From: Vitrella brassicaformis
Taxonomy: Eukaryota; Sar; Vitrellaceae
Length of the DNA: 29,058 nucleotides
Assembly (NCBI GenBank): GCA_001179505.1
Contig: CDMY01000700.1
Coordinates: 1 to 29,058, forward strand
Direction of reading: 5' to 3'
Each line of letters begins with the position of its first letter. The first letter of the stretch is position 1. This document shows positions 19,777 to 29,058 of this stretch, in pieces. Below the pieces are notes generated by a model. The model did no database searches, was not told the origin of the DNA, and saw only the letters and a list, made by a program, of their open reading frames with translations. The translations under genes were made by a program, and so were the position numbers.

Positions 19777-22700
19777 TCATGTGGCAGAGAAGCCCGACGA
19801 GTAGGAAGGCGGCCTCTGCGCCGCCGAATGCTCGTCCTCGTCGTCGTATGGAGGCGGCGCCGCCCCGTTCACGGCAGGCCGTCGACTGCGCGTCTTGGGC
19901 ACGATCGATGCCAGCGACTGGGGTGTGCTGGCCGTGGTGGTGTTGGTGGATGAGAGTGACCTGAGTGACGGCGGGGGTCTCCTCGGGGGAGGGGGGCGGG
20001 TGGCAGGCGTGTTGATCAGTGTCCGCAGAGACAAGTAGGGGGGGACCGTGCTACGCATGTCCTGGAAACCCTGAGGAAAGGCACAACAAGGCAGGAGTCA
20101 GAGGGTTGGTGTGAGAGAGTGTGACTTGTGTGGCTATCGTCCAATCTGACCAGGAAGACGCTGGCAGGGTCGTCCTCATCCGTCAAGGCCAGCAGCTCAC
20201 CCTGCGATGCAACAGACATGAAGCGACATGCGTGTGGTGGGTGTGGAATGCACTTGTGTGCTCTGTGTGTGGGGTTACATGTGCCTGCTGTCCGTCTTGT
20301 TTCCTCTTGATGGTGCACTTGAGCCGCAGCCCCGCGCGTAGCACGACGTCTCTCTTGAGGCACTGGACCATGTCTGGTTCGATCACATCCGTCAGCGACG
20401 TGCCTGAAAGGAATGACGACAGAACGAGACGGGTCATCCATCTCTTTCTCGCCCCCTCTCCTGTGGTGCATGTGTGTGACCTTCGAGCGGCCTTCTCTGC
20501 CAGAGATTCAGCAGAGACGAGCTCTCGAGAAACAGCTCCTCCTGCATACCATGACACACGCACGACGTATGATATGGCTGGACTGACGGTGTTTCGTTTG
20601 CACCTGTATATCGACTACGGCAGTGGCGTCGAGAATGGCATCGGCGACCCGCTGCAGGAGGCTGACGCGCTTCTCCTGCGCCTTGGCCTGACGACGGGTG
20701 TCGGTCACATCCTGATAAAGACGAGACGAGGAAAAAAGAGGGGTCCATGTGCAGAAGCGCTGCTGGGTTGTGACTGACTAACCTGTATGAAGCCACATAT
20801 GACGTCTGAGGAGGTCTTCTTCCTACAGACAGACAGACACACACACACGCACCGTTTTGCAGGCCGAAGTCCCCTTCTGTCTGACTCACTCACCTGCCGC
20901 CGCATCTAAACCACCGCACCTGCCCGTCAGCTCTCTCGTACTTGATATCCATCTCGAAGCTCGCGCCCTGCTTGGCGCACCGCAGGATCGCATCCTGAAT
21001 CTTGTGCCGGTCCTCAATGATGACGTGCTCCGTCCAGCAGCCCGACAACACGCTCTTGGTGTCGTCGTCGATCTGGATGGGCACGTCGGTGAGGGCGGCT
21101 GTGTCCTGGTCTTGAGCTGGCTTGTCCACCGCATCGGACGGGGACACATGCGGGCGGGAGCCACGCCGGGAGGGACAGCACGCCCACAGCGAGGAAACCG
21201 CGCTCTTCAAGTATCCAAACCTGACGACAGGGACAGCGAACAAGGACCGGAATTCATCTCTGCGAACGGGTGTTAGGAGCTAGCCATGCGTACATGAAGT
21301 GTCTCTTCTCAGCGATGGGTGTAGTGGTGGTGGTGGATTCGATCGACGGCTGTTCGGAGGAGGGTTCCTGCGGCAGCTGGTCTGCCTTGAATGACGGTGA
21401 GGGGTTGAGCAGGGAGCTGTCGGCGGGGTACGACGAGTCGGGCAGCCGGCGGCCTGTCAGGTGTTCAATCACTTTGGTCTGATAGCAACCTGATGGCGCA
21501 ACCAATCAGACAGACAGGAGCAACACGTACTCCATGTCCTTTGTCCATCTCTGCGTCGACTGCGTACCCTTATCTATCGGCGCGCTCGTGTCCCACTCCC
21601 TGCCAGAACATCCAGACACACCAGCGATTATCCGGCGTGTCAGCCTGGTGTGTTGTGTCGTCGTCATGTTGTGTTGACTGACCACGCGGCGATGCCCACA
21701 AGTTGCGAGAACGACTCGAGGAGAAGCTTCTTGCTCTCCTTCTCCTTGTGGACCTGCACGGACAAACCGATGCAACACATGCGCCCGTCCCGTTCGTAAC
21801 GCTTGTCGAATTCGCCGATTTACCTGGTTTTTCTGGTAGAGGGTGGTCCTGATTGCAAAACAGGACCATGAGGGGAACATGTACACAACGAATTAGACGA
21901 AAGATGGACAACAGGCACAAACATGAAACAGTGAACTCGTCTCATACCGGGTGAAGAGCTCTATCTGCCGTGATCCGATGTAGAAGAGAGCATTCACAAC
22001 TGCACTCACACACACACGCAGACGACATGCCGGTGTCTGCATCCTCGAGATCATGCACCCACCCACCCACCGATGGCTCACTTGCGTAGGGGATGATGCC
22101 CCTCCAGTTGCCGGGCAGCTTGCAAAGCAGCTCAAACACGGCAAACGCGCTCACGTGTGTGACGTGCATCAGGAGCGTCAGGAAGCTGTCGCACTTGAAG
22201 GCCATCCACCCAGCCACCACCGCACACACGGGCGTCCAGTGAGCGCTGCGGTAGACGATGTAGTAGTCCTCCTTGGAGCTCCACACGTAGCCCCAGTCAT
22301 GATGGTATGTGATTCTCCCGTCCTGACGACGAACAAACCACAAGGGCGTGTGTGCGTGTGTAGGTGTGGGCCTCCCTCCGTCGCTATGCGGACCATGTGT
22401 ATGAGGGCGATTGACACGATGAATATCAAAGCTAGAACGAACCGCTCGACCCGGCAGTAGGCGTCGGTGAGGCCGTCGTCCGTCAGGGCGTTCTTGTTGT
22501 GATACCTCTTGTGGTACCAGCAGTACAAACCCACCTGCACCGCACCGCCGCGCCGCAGCCAGCCACAGGCAGATGCAGGGGCACACACAGAAAGAGCGAC
22601 GTGGGTGTATGTATGGGGGTATGTATCTTCTTCTCCTCGACGCACCAGCGGTTTATCCAGGAGGGCGTAGAGGAACGGGAAGAGGGCGAAGGGCACAGTG

Positions 22701-23211
22701 AAGACCGCACGGGCAATCACGTCAATGCAGAGGTCATCGCCATGGTGCTCACTGCACACGCACACACAGATGATGGAAGGACTGCGGACTGTCGTGGCTT
22801 ATCTTTGCTCTGCTGTCTGTCTGCCATGCACTGACTGACGTGAATACTCCGACGAGTATTGAGAGGAGGATGGCGAGAAGTCCCAGGAAGCCGAGGGCCT
22901 TGGCGGTCTCGCGCAGGTCCTCGTACATCAGCCGCCTGTACTGCTCCTCCAACACCTGATGATAACCATATGAGCAAACGCGACAGACGGACATGAGCAA
23001 ATGTAACGTAACAGTCTGTTTGCACGCGAGATCTTTGTCCTTATCTCACCGGATCTGAGTACTGCACTCTCAGGAAGGGCGGCCATCGCCACTTGGATTC
23101 ACAGCCGATGGTTTGCCACTGGTCACGGGACCATGCAAAGAAGCTGCTGATGGGACGGCGGGCACGCAGCAGGCCTCGTGGCGCCTCGTCCCCGATGATA
23201 AGCGCCTGCAT
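19777..23211 (-). CDS. Six-transmembrane PAS/PAC sensor-like protein without visible output domain, 728 aa
   Basis: Exons (minus): 23211-23050, 22955-22840, 22751-22646, 22534-22394, 22322-22082, 21999-21948, 21848-21824, 21753-21683, 21599-21568, 21489-21294, 21259-20894, 20822-20783, 20711-20604, 20541-20481, 20403-20279, 20201-20151, 20070-19777; the 17 exons close in one frame. Hydrophobic helices lie at about 74-92 (LGFLGLLAILLSILVGVF), 105-122, 160-175, 204-220, 223-243 and 250-265. A charged helix (VHKEKESKKLLLESFSQLVG) links to a PAS core starting IAAWEWD. It ends in a clear PAC block (DGQVRWFRCGGRKK, ICGFIQDVTDTRRQAKAQEK). A second, weaker PAS-like segment covers about 525-630 (VADAILDATAVVDIQ, TSLTDVIEPDMV). 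The tail is Pro/Ser/Thr-rich with PPPY. No kinase, cyclase, phosphodiesterase or EAL/GGDEF motifs are seen. Ligand and partner are unknown. Confidence 0.8.
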
Positions 23212-23329
23212 TTCTCATGGAAAGGCTAAGCTCGCAGACCGATCGCGCTTCCAAAGTCCTGCGAACAGGCGTCAGAGCAGCGCAAAACAGCAGTGGGATA
23301 TCCCTCTGGCATCCTCCAGTGAGTTGGGC
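23212..23329. promoter_or_regulatory. 118-bp divergent promoter between 6TM-PAS and BTB-TLDc genes
   Basis: The two ATGs face away from each other only 118 bp apart, so both 5' UTRs and core promoters must lie here or overlap the other gene. No TATA-like element is evident. The evidence is gene arrangement only. Confidence 0.45.
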
Positions 23330-26290
23330 ATGAAGCAGCCTGGGATGGATTCGGTGCTCGACGGCGCCGTGATGCGGGTGGAGCAGGAGGCAGGCAGCCT
23401 TGTCAGCGAGATCGGCAGGAGGAGGGATGGCATGCTGTCGAGGAGATCCAGGCTCGAAGGTCAGATCTCGCCGAGGAATGAGGAAACACATGGAGACGCC
23501 GGCCGGCCTCCCGTTGGCGGATCTGCTGACTGTCTGTGCGCGCGTGTGTGTCTGTGTGCTTCTGCAGAGGTGGTGGCACGAGCGTGTCCCGATTTCCGCG
23601 AACAGGGCGAGCGGAGCGATGTGGACGTCCTGCGGCTGAACGTGGGGGGGCAGCCGTATGATGTGGAGAGGTGGATACTGACGTGCGTCGACGAAAGGTG
23701 AGTGTTGATGGCTCAATGGCTTGTCCATGCACTTCCTCTGTTGTGTCTGCTGTCTGTCAGCCCTCTGTGTCGGCTCTTCTCTGGCCGTTGGGAGCATCGG
23801 CTGCTGAAGGACGGCGAAGACGACAGATACTTCCTCGATCTCGACCCTGGTACAAAGAGAAGAGCCGCACCACCACACAATGAGTGCTCATGCTTCCCTG
23901 CCCTGTGATTCTTTCCTGCCAGGCATGTTCCGTTTCGTGATTGAGAAGATCATCCAAGTCGACCTCGGCTACGCCAGCCTGCCACTGCCACCAGGAGCCA
24001 GGATGCGGCAGCACCACCACCAAACAGCGACCTCCTCCCATCGCCCCTCATCCGTGCCGCCACGTCCGCCTACCGTGCTCAGCCCCCGCCCACACAAGCC
24101 GCAAGACGTGCTGGCATGCGGCGAAGACAAGTCGGTGGTGGAGTTCTACTTGGGGCTGTTTGGGCTGGACTCGTGGCTGACAGCCAACTCGCCCGCCACG
24201 CCACAGCCGATCCACATCGACCACCGGGCGCCGCATGCGTCCTACAGTGCCTACGGTGTGACCGCTCCCACGAGTGGGATTGTGGTGCCTGAGGGTGGGC
24301 AGAGCTCCGGCGGTGTGGGGAGGAGAGTCACGCAAGACCAGCCGTGGTGAGTGAGCGGAGGGGTGGGTCCGGTGACGGTGAATAACATGCTCCGGGGACT
24401 GTGTGTCAGGAGCAACTTCCTCGACTCGTTGAATGAGCTAGAGAAGGAGCTGGAGGGCCGTGAGCGTCGGTGGGTCGATGAGGTCCAGACGGTGACGCCG
24501 TTCCTCGCCAAACCACCCAAGGGGCTGATGCCGACCGGACACGAGCAGCTCGAGACACTCGATGACGGCGAAGACGGTGAGCTGACGAGGAGCATGGTGG
24601 GCCTGCTGGTTTAATTGATGTATGTGCGTGTGTGTGGGTGTGTGTGGGTGCAGACAAGGTCATGTCTGTGATGGTGATGCCGCTTGGTGTCCGTGTGTCG
24701 ACCGCTCTGTCCACCCTGACGAACATCGGAGAGAACAGCGCCATCTACAACAGATTCTGCAAGTCAGAGCGACTGACCCACTCGTCGACAACAGTGCCCC
24801 CCTCACGGTGCTCCTGCATCTTATTCTGTCTGCCAGGTGGAGCGGCCCCTTGCGAGACGTGGTGCCGAGCCACTTTCAAAAGGTCCGCAGCAGTGTGTCT
24901 GTCTGCCATCTTGCTCTGCCCATGGTGCATCATCCATGGCACGTGTGAGTGCAGGTGGTGGATTTCTGCCGTCGCCAGCGGCTCACTGCCCACCGGACAG
25001 GCACCGAGGTGGCCCCTCCACGTGTGCGGCCCGAGGAGTGGCGCGCCTTCAGAGAAGTGCTGGGCATGTATGGGCTCGAAGAGGTCAGCCACAGGGCAGG
25101 ACAACACACACAGCACCATGACCTCATGATGAAGGCGAACACTCCTGTGGTTTGTCCTCCTTGTTTGTTTCTCTCATGGGCCAGATGGCGACTGACGGGG
25201 GCGGTCTGTCGAGCACGATCGAGGTCAAGGTGAGCGACTCGTGCTCCTTGCTGCACGACGGCTTCCACCTAACGTGCATCGGCCACTGGCTCACACACCC
25301 GCGCAAACCAGTCAATGACACCGAGGGCATGAAGGCCGTTAGCGTGTCCCTCAAGCTGCTCTACAAGTGAGACGAATATCATAGTGCAGACGCTCCACGT
25401 GTGCCCACGCTCTGTGTGTGTGTGTGTGTGTGTGTTTGGTGCGTCAGCCCGTCTGACCGAGGCTGGAGTCGTGACTCATTCATCGAGCGCTGCGCTGACA
25501 GGGGGCCCACATTGATCGTGTTCAGATCTGGCGACCATGTAAGACACATTAGAGGACACAGCAGCACACACACGCACATCCATCCCCCCTTGTCCTTTTT
25601 GGCAGCTGTACGGCGGCTATGCTGAGCAGCCGTGGAGCGACCCTAGAGGCCACGAGACCTCCTCCCTCTGCCCAAACTCGTTTGTCTTTTCCCTCGACGG
25701 CATCCGCAGCACCCCCTTCAGGGTATACCCTGCTGAGGACGGCCGCGGGCAGTCACCCGGCCTCATGGAACTCTTCCTGGACCACAACACATACGTGCAC
25801 TTCAGACCTGGTGGGTGCGTCGGAGAGAGAGAGAGAGAGAGAGAGACAACTGGTGTTGGTCTGGGCTCTGTCGAACGCCACGGCTGCGTGTGTGTGTGTG
25901 TGTGTGTGCAGAGGGTTCTGACAAGAGTTTCCTGAAGATCGATTTCGGCAGCCGCGAGTACGCGTGCAAGAGCTCCCTGGACAGCAGCGACGTTTCCCTG
26001 CCCTTCTCGTGGCCCCTCGGACACACACACTCCCTCTGCCCCGTCCACTGGGAGGAGATCTGGTAACTGACCAACCGACCAACGACACACAATGCATTTG
26101 GCTTTCATGTGTTTATGTGCGTGTGTGCGTGTGTGTCAGGTGTCGCGCAGAGGAAGCCGTGGTTTATGGCGTGTCGATTGAGTACGCCAAGACAGACGAG
26201 TGTGACGATGGGAGGAGTGCTGCTCCGACGGAGCCCGTGGCTGATGAGGCAGCTGTGGCGGCTACTGAGACCGCTGCTGCTGACGAGTGA
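23330..26290 (+). CDS. BTB/POZ (KCTD-type) plus TLDc domain protein, 667 aa
   Basis: Exons: 23330-23459, 23568-23697, 23761-23849, 23923-24346, 24410-24576, 24654-24762, 24837-24882, 24955-25083, 25185-25366, 25448-25538, 25606-25810, 25912-26062, 26140-26290; all phases match. A short helical N-terminus precedes the BTB/T1 domain, which starts at about residue 63 (DVLRLNVGGQPYDVERWIL) and continues with PLCRLFSGRWEH and YFLDLDPGMFRFVIEKI. The BTB is split by a Pro/His-rich insert (about 137-175) before DKSVVEFYLGLFGLDSWL. A coiled coil follows (NELEKELEGRERRW). The TLDc domain at about 460-640 shows DRGWSRDSFIERCADRGPTL, then VFRSGDHLYGGYAEQPWSD and SFVFSLDG. TLDc proteins are linked to V-ATPase regulation and oxidative-stress protection, and BTB to oligomerisation or Cullin-3 adaptors. 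How the two act together is inference. The tail is Ala/Glu-rich. Confidence 0.85.
25413..25435. repeat. (GT)n microsatellite at an intron 3' end
   Basis: A GT dinucleotide run lies just before the acceptor of the exon starting at 25448 in the BTB-TLDc gene. Confidence 0.9.
25823..25908. repeat. (GA)n and (GT)n microsatellites in one intron
   Basis: The intron 25811-25911 of the BTB-TLDc gene holds about twelve GA units (25823-25846) and about ten GT units directly before the CAG acceptor (25887-25908). Confidence 0.9.
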
Positions 26291-26742
26291 ATGGACTGGG
26301 GTGTATGTGTGTGTGTGTCAATTTCATGCAGTCCTTGTTCTGTGATCTTTGTCGCTGCCCTTGATGGCATACACTAAGTTTTATGAGGTGATTCTTTCGT
26401 GTTTGCTGTCAGGGAGTTTGGGGGCATTAAGTGTACTTACTGATCAGTTTTTGTTTGTATATTGCACACTACGCGTGCCGCTTCATGAGGGGAGGAGATC
26501 GACATTCGTGGAGTGGACGCAATGAACGCTTGTCGCGATTGGTTTCAAAGCATGTAGCCATCCTCTCCTCTCAGCCGAGCCTCGCAAAGCCCCCAAGCCC
26601 GCAATAGCAGCTTAGATTAGACGCACTAAGTCAAGGCTCACCTTCACGCAGATAAAACGACGCTCACACAGTCTACCCACGCAATAAAAGACGCTGACAC
26701 ACATGCACACGCAGCACAGTTAAACTGGCTCATCTCTCACTG
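26291..26742. other. Convergent intergenic spacer
   Basis: 3' flanks of the BTB-TLDc and BTB-FKBP-like genes. The region is AT-richer than the coding DNA, with AATAAA-like words on the plus strand (CAATAAAAGACG near 26682). No gene is seen. Confidence 0.5.
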
Positions 26743-28515
26743 TCATCCCAGAATGTCCTCCATCTTGATCTCCACGTATGCCGTTTGGTCAGTGAAGTAC
26801 ATGCCCCTGGGCACAATGACCCGCCTCGTCTCCCCCACCCTCATCGACTGCAGCGCCTCGCGGTACCACTCGCCATAGTGGGGGCTGGACACACTGTCGG
26901 TATACCACCCGTCGTCGATCTTGTTGCCGCTCCCGAAGCCGTCTCGCCATTCCGTCCAGCGGTAGCTGACGCGCTGGTAGGCCGCCGGCACAGCGCCCAG
27001 ACCCGTCCGAATCACCTTGTGGGACGCGCCGGAGGGGAGCCGAACGAAGAGGCAACGCGGGCCGCTGCATTCACACATGCGCACACAACCAATGAAGGAA
27101 CACGTTGATGAGGTCATGAGGTCTTGTTTCTCACGTCGGTGCAGCCGGTGGAGGGTCCACTTTGACGCCATACATGTCGGCATCGAAGTCAAAGGCGCGC
27201 TGCGCCCGCGTGTTGGCCAGCTGCAGGGGCAGACTGGCTTCAGCGACGGAGGCGCCGTGCCGTTTGCGGCGGTGGTGGTCGATGAGGCGGCGAACGTGGT
27301 CGGGGGCGACGTCATCGACCGAGCTGCCCCACCTGATCGCAGGCGGAGTCACACCCTCATCAAACCAACTGCGTACGTGGGACGTTCTTCGGGGTGTGCT
27401 CACTTACAGTGATGCCGTGTTGCGTCGCTTGAGGGCCATGTCGTCACTCATCTCGTCGATGGTCGACTGGGTGGTGGCGATGGTCTGGCCGCACACGAGG
27501 AACACACGGATGGGGTCAACCCCACTCAGGGGCGCCAGGAAGGGCTCGACGCCCTGATTGATAGACGCAGCACACACAGACAGACAGACAGACAGACAGA
27601 CAGAGATGCATCCCGTGAGTTTCCTGTCTTCCCATCCATAACCTACCTGGATTTCCACGGTCAGTTGAGCGTGCCGCGGCTTCTCGGCAGAGAGCTGCCT
27701 CTCGAGCTCCCTCCTCTTGTCATCGTGCGCCTTGAGCACCTCATCCAATGCCATGGCGAGCTCCCTCGCCTCCTTGGGCACTCGAGCTGTCGACACCGAC
27801 CACGTGCATGTGATGGTGTCGTCCCTGGCGGGCGTCTTCTTGACGGGCGAGAGAAGCTTCCTCACCCAGAAATCATCGGCGCCACGAAAGGCTCTCCTGT
27901 GCGCGTCGGCGAGAAGACGGCCCGCCGAGTAGCCATCCCTCCCGCCCTCCCGAGTCGCCTGCTGGACCGCTCTCGCTGCCAGTATGGCCTGGTGTATGGC
28001 CGCGAAGGCACCGGTGTCCATGTCGACAAACACACGCTGCTTGTCGTCCTTCATCAGTCGGTTGTCGAACTTGCCAGAGAAGAGTGTCGCCAGCAGACTG
28101 CCCTCCACGCCGTCCCCCTCCGTGAGGTGCTTGCGACTCACGTGCCACTCACTGCCCCCCACATTCATCATCAGCATATCATCGCCGCGGGCTGCCGGTG
28201 GGTCAGCGATGCCGTGAGATTGCTTGAGCTGAGTGATGCTGTCTTGCATGGCTGTGATTTCTTGCTCCAGTGGCTTGAGGCTCTCACACAGGTGCACCAC
28301 CGGCACGTGAAAGCGCGACAGAATCGCAAACTCGGTGGTCAGGCTGTCCCGGCTGTTCGTCGGTCTGCGGGCAACAGATACACGCAGGCGTGTTGGCGCC
28401 TCAAGGCAGATCTGCCTTTGGTCTTGCCTCACCTGTCGGTGCCGGTGTGACGGCAGCCCCGCTGCCCCTCACTGCGGCTGCCATCATGACGGAAACAGCA
28501 CACAAACGCGCCCAT
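26743..28515 (-). CDS. BTB/POZ (KCTD-type) protein with FKBP-like C-terminal domain, 500 aa
   Basis: Exons (minus): 28515-28433, 28364-27647, 27553-27408, 27368-27135, 27064-26743; 501 codons with matching phases. The start at 28515 is the ATG in phase with the second exon and gives MGAFVCCFRHDG, a terminus suited to N-myristoylation at Gly2 and palmitoylation at Cys6/Cys7. A helix (KPLEQEITAMQDSITQLKQS) precedes the BTB/T1 domain at about 90-165 (DDMLMMNVGGSEWHVSRKHL, SLLATLFSGKFDNRLMKDD, VFVDMDTGAFAAI). A coiled coil (LKAHDDKRRELERQL) follows. The last exon has AYQRVSYRWTEWRDG, then HYGEWYREALQSMRVGETRR, VIVPRG and TAYVEIKMEDIL, the order and spacing of an FKBP fold. Isomerase activity is unproven: several drug-pocket positions cannot be checked by eye. 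Confidence 0.78.
27577..27604. repeat. (ACAG)n tetranucleotide repeat in an intron of the BTB-FKBP-like gene
   Basis: About six CAGA units follow the exon that starts at 27553, inside the intron 27554-27646. It is the same motif as in the dihydrouridine synthase intron. Confidence 0.85.
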
Positions 28516-28864
28516 CGAGATCTGCACACAACGCATGCGCACAAAGACACACATGAAAGTGATTCTTTGAGCATATTCTGCTCAATTTAAGTTCGTCTGA
28601 CCTCGTTTGTCGCCTGACGCTCAGCGCTGGTTGGTTGGTTGGTTATTGTGTTTAACGAGACTCGTGTCTGTAACCCCGAGGGGATCCTGTCCAGGTCACG
28701 CACTAAACTAGCAGCATGCACATGCATAGAAGCATGCACACGGCCTTGTCTCCCCATCCCACCCACCCACCCACTCGACACCCACCAATGGTCAGAAAAT
28801 CGCTGTTGACAACGGTTGCAGGTATATGAGAATGACAGCCAGACATAGGAAAAACACCCAGAGG
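28516..28864. other. Intergenic spacer
   Basis: Between two minus-strand genes. It contains a GGTT repeat (about 28629-28643) and a CCCA/CACC repeat (about 28758-28774). I see no RNA gene. Confidence 0.5.
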
Positions 28865-29058
28865 CTAGTCAGAGAGCTCGACGTCGAGCGCCCACTGATC
28901 TAAGACGTGCTGTTCGTACAGCAGCTCGTCGTCTTCCCCTGCCTGACTGTCTGGCAAGAATGGGTTGAGGGCAAGCCACTTAGCGCGTGTCGCCTGTGCT
29001 GACAGAAGAAAGTCGGCCGCTGCAGAAAGCACCGGCAGTTTGTCCGATTGCAGCACAC
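28865..29058 (-). CDS. 3' end of an unidentified gene, cut by the window edge
   Basis: The minus-strand frame is open from the window edge to a stop at 28865-28867. It encodes at least 63 residues with an alanine-rich helix (SAAADFLLSAQATRAKW) and an acidic end (EDDELLYEQHVLDQWALDV). The composition is natural, so it is likely the last exon of a gene to the right. I do not recognise the family. Confidence 0.5.
   Translation of the reverse strand, partial: VLQSDKLPVLSAAADFLLSAQATRAKWLALNPFLPDSQAGEDDELLYEQHVLDQWALDVELSD

Noticed and set aside
23123-23878. Minus-strand 251-codon ORF opposite the start of the BTB-TLDc gene
   Set aside because: The plus strand carries the phased BTB exons, and this frame has a random composition. 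The true minus-strand gene here is the 6TM-PAS first exon in another frame.
28587-28781. Possible tRNA-like GGTT/CCCCGAGGGG region
   Set aside because: No cloverleaf, B-box or acceptor pairing could be made; the GGTT run is a simple repeat.

Overview
The window is nuclear DNA from a compact, intron-dense eukaryotic genome. It reads as a chromerid alga (alveolate), most like Vitrella brassicaformis. This assignment is an inference from gene style, with no database search behind it. The clues are many short introns (about 54-110 bp) with acceptors of the (TG)nCAG type, AP2-like repeats in a nuclear protein, BTB/POZ (KCTD-type) fusions, a TLDc gene, and high GC. No bacterial features, rRNA, tRNA or CRISPR arrays were seen. 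Gene models were built by hand from open frames, GT-AG sites and intron phases. Five of them (TRP-like channel, AP2-like protein, GT32 enzyme, 6TM-PAS protein, BTB-TLDc) plus the BTB-FKBP gene close into uninterrupted frames with matching phases at every junction, which is strong internal support.

Layout, left to right. A small unknown minus-strand ORF (167-508) is divergent from a 21-exon ankyrin-repeat TRP-like cation channel (603-4726, +). Behind the channel lies a tandemly duplicated, degenerate copy of its last exon (about 4860-5200). A tRNA-dihydrouridine synthase of the DUS1 type follows on the minus strand (5305-6671, possibly starting at 6911). Divergent from it is a very large, 17-exon, ~1,470-aa nuclear protein (7066-12778, +). 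It carries a coiled coil, three repeats of an AP2-like module, AT-hook/basic stretches, a polyQ tract and a SWIRM-like C-terminus.

The middle holds a minus-strand F-box/LRR-like hypothetical gene (about 13135-15155, with possible upstream exons to 15473 and doubtful ends). Next to it is a 5'-truncated, frameshifted fragment of a non-LTR retrotransposon with a CCHC and restriction-like endonuclease domain (about 15600-16979, +). A repeat/hairpin-bearing spacer separates this from a Golgi-type GT32 glycosyltransferase (17778-19108, -).

The right third carries signalling-type genes. A 17-exon, 728-aa, six-transmembrane PAS-PAC protein with no recognisable output domain (19777-23211, -) shares a 118-bp divergent spacer with a 13-exon BTB-TLDc protein (23330-26290, +). 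A BTB protein fused to an FKBP-like C-terminal domain, with an N-terminus suited to double acylation (26743-28515, -), is convergent with it. The 3' end of another unknown gene (28865 to beyond the edge, -) closes the window. The genes are mostly unrelated housekeeping, membrane-signalling and chromatin functions. There is no operon-like pathway, and the only physical coupling suggested is through short divergent promoters. The most original proteins are the triple AP2-like/SWIRM-like protein, the orphan 6TM-PAS receptor and the BTB-FKBP fusion.
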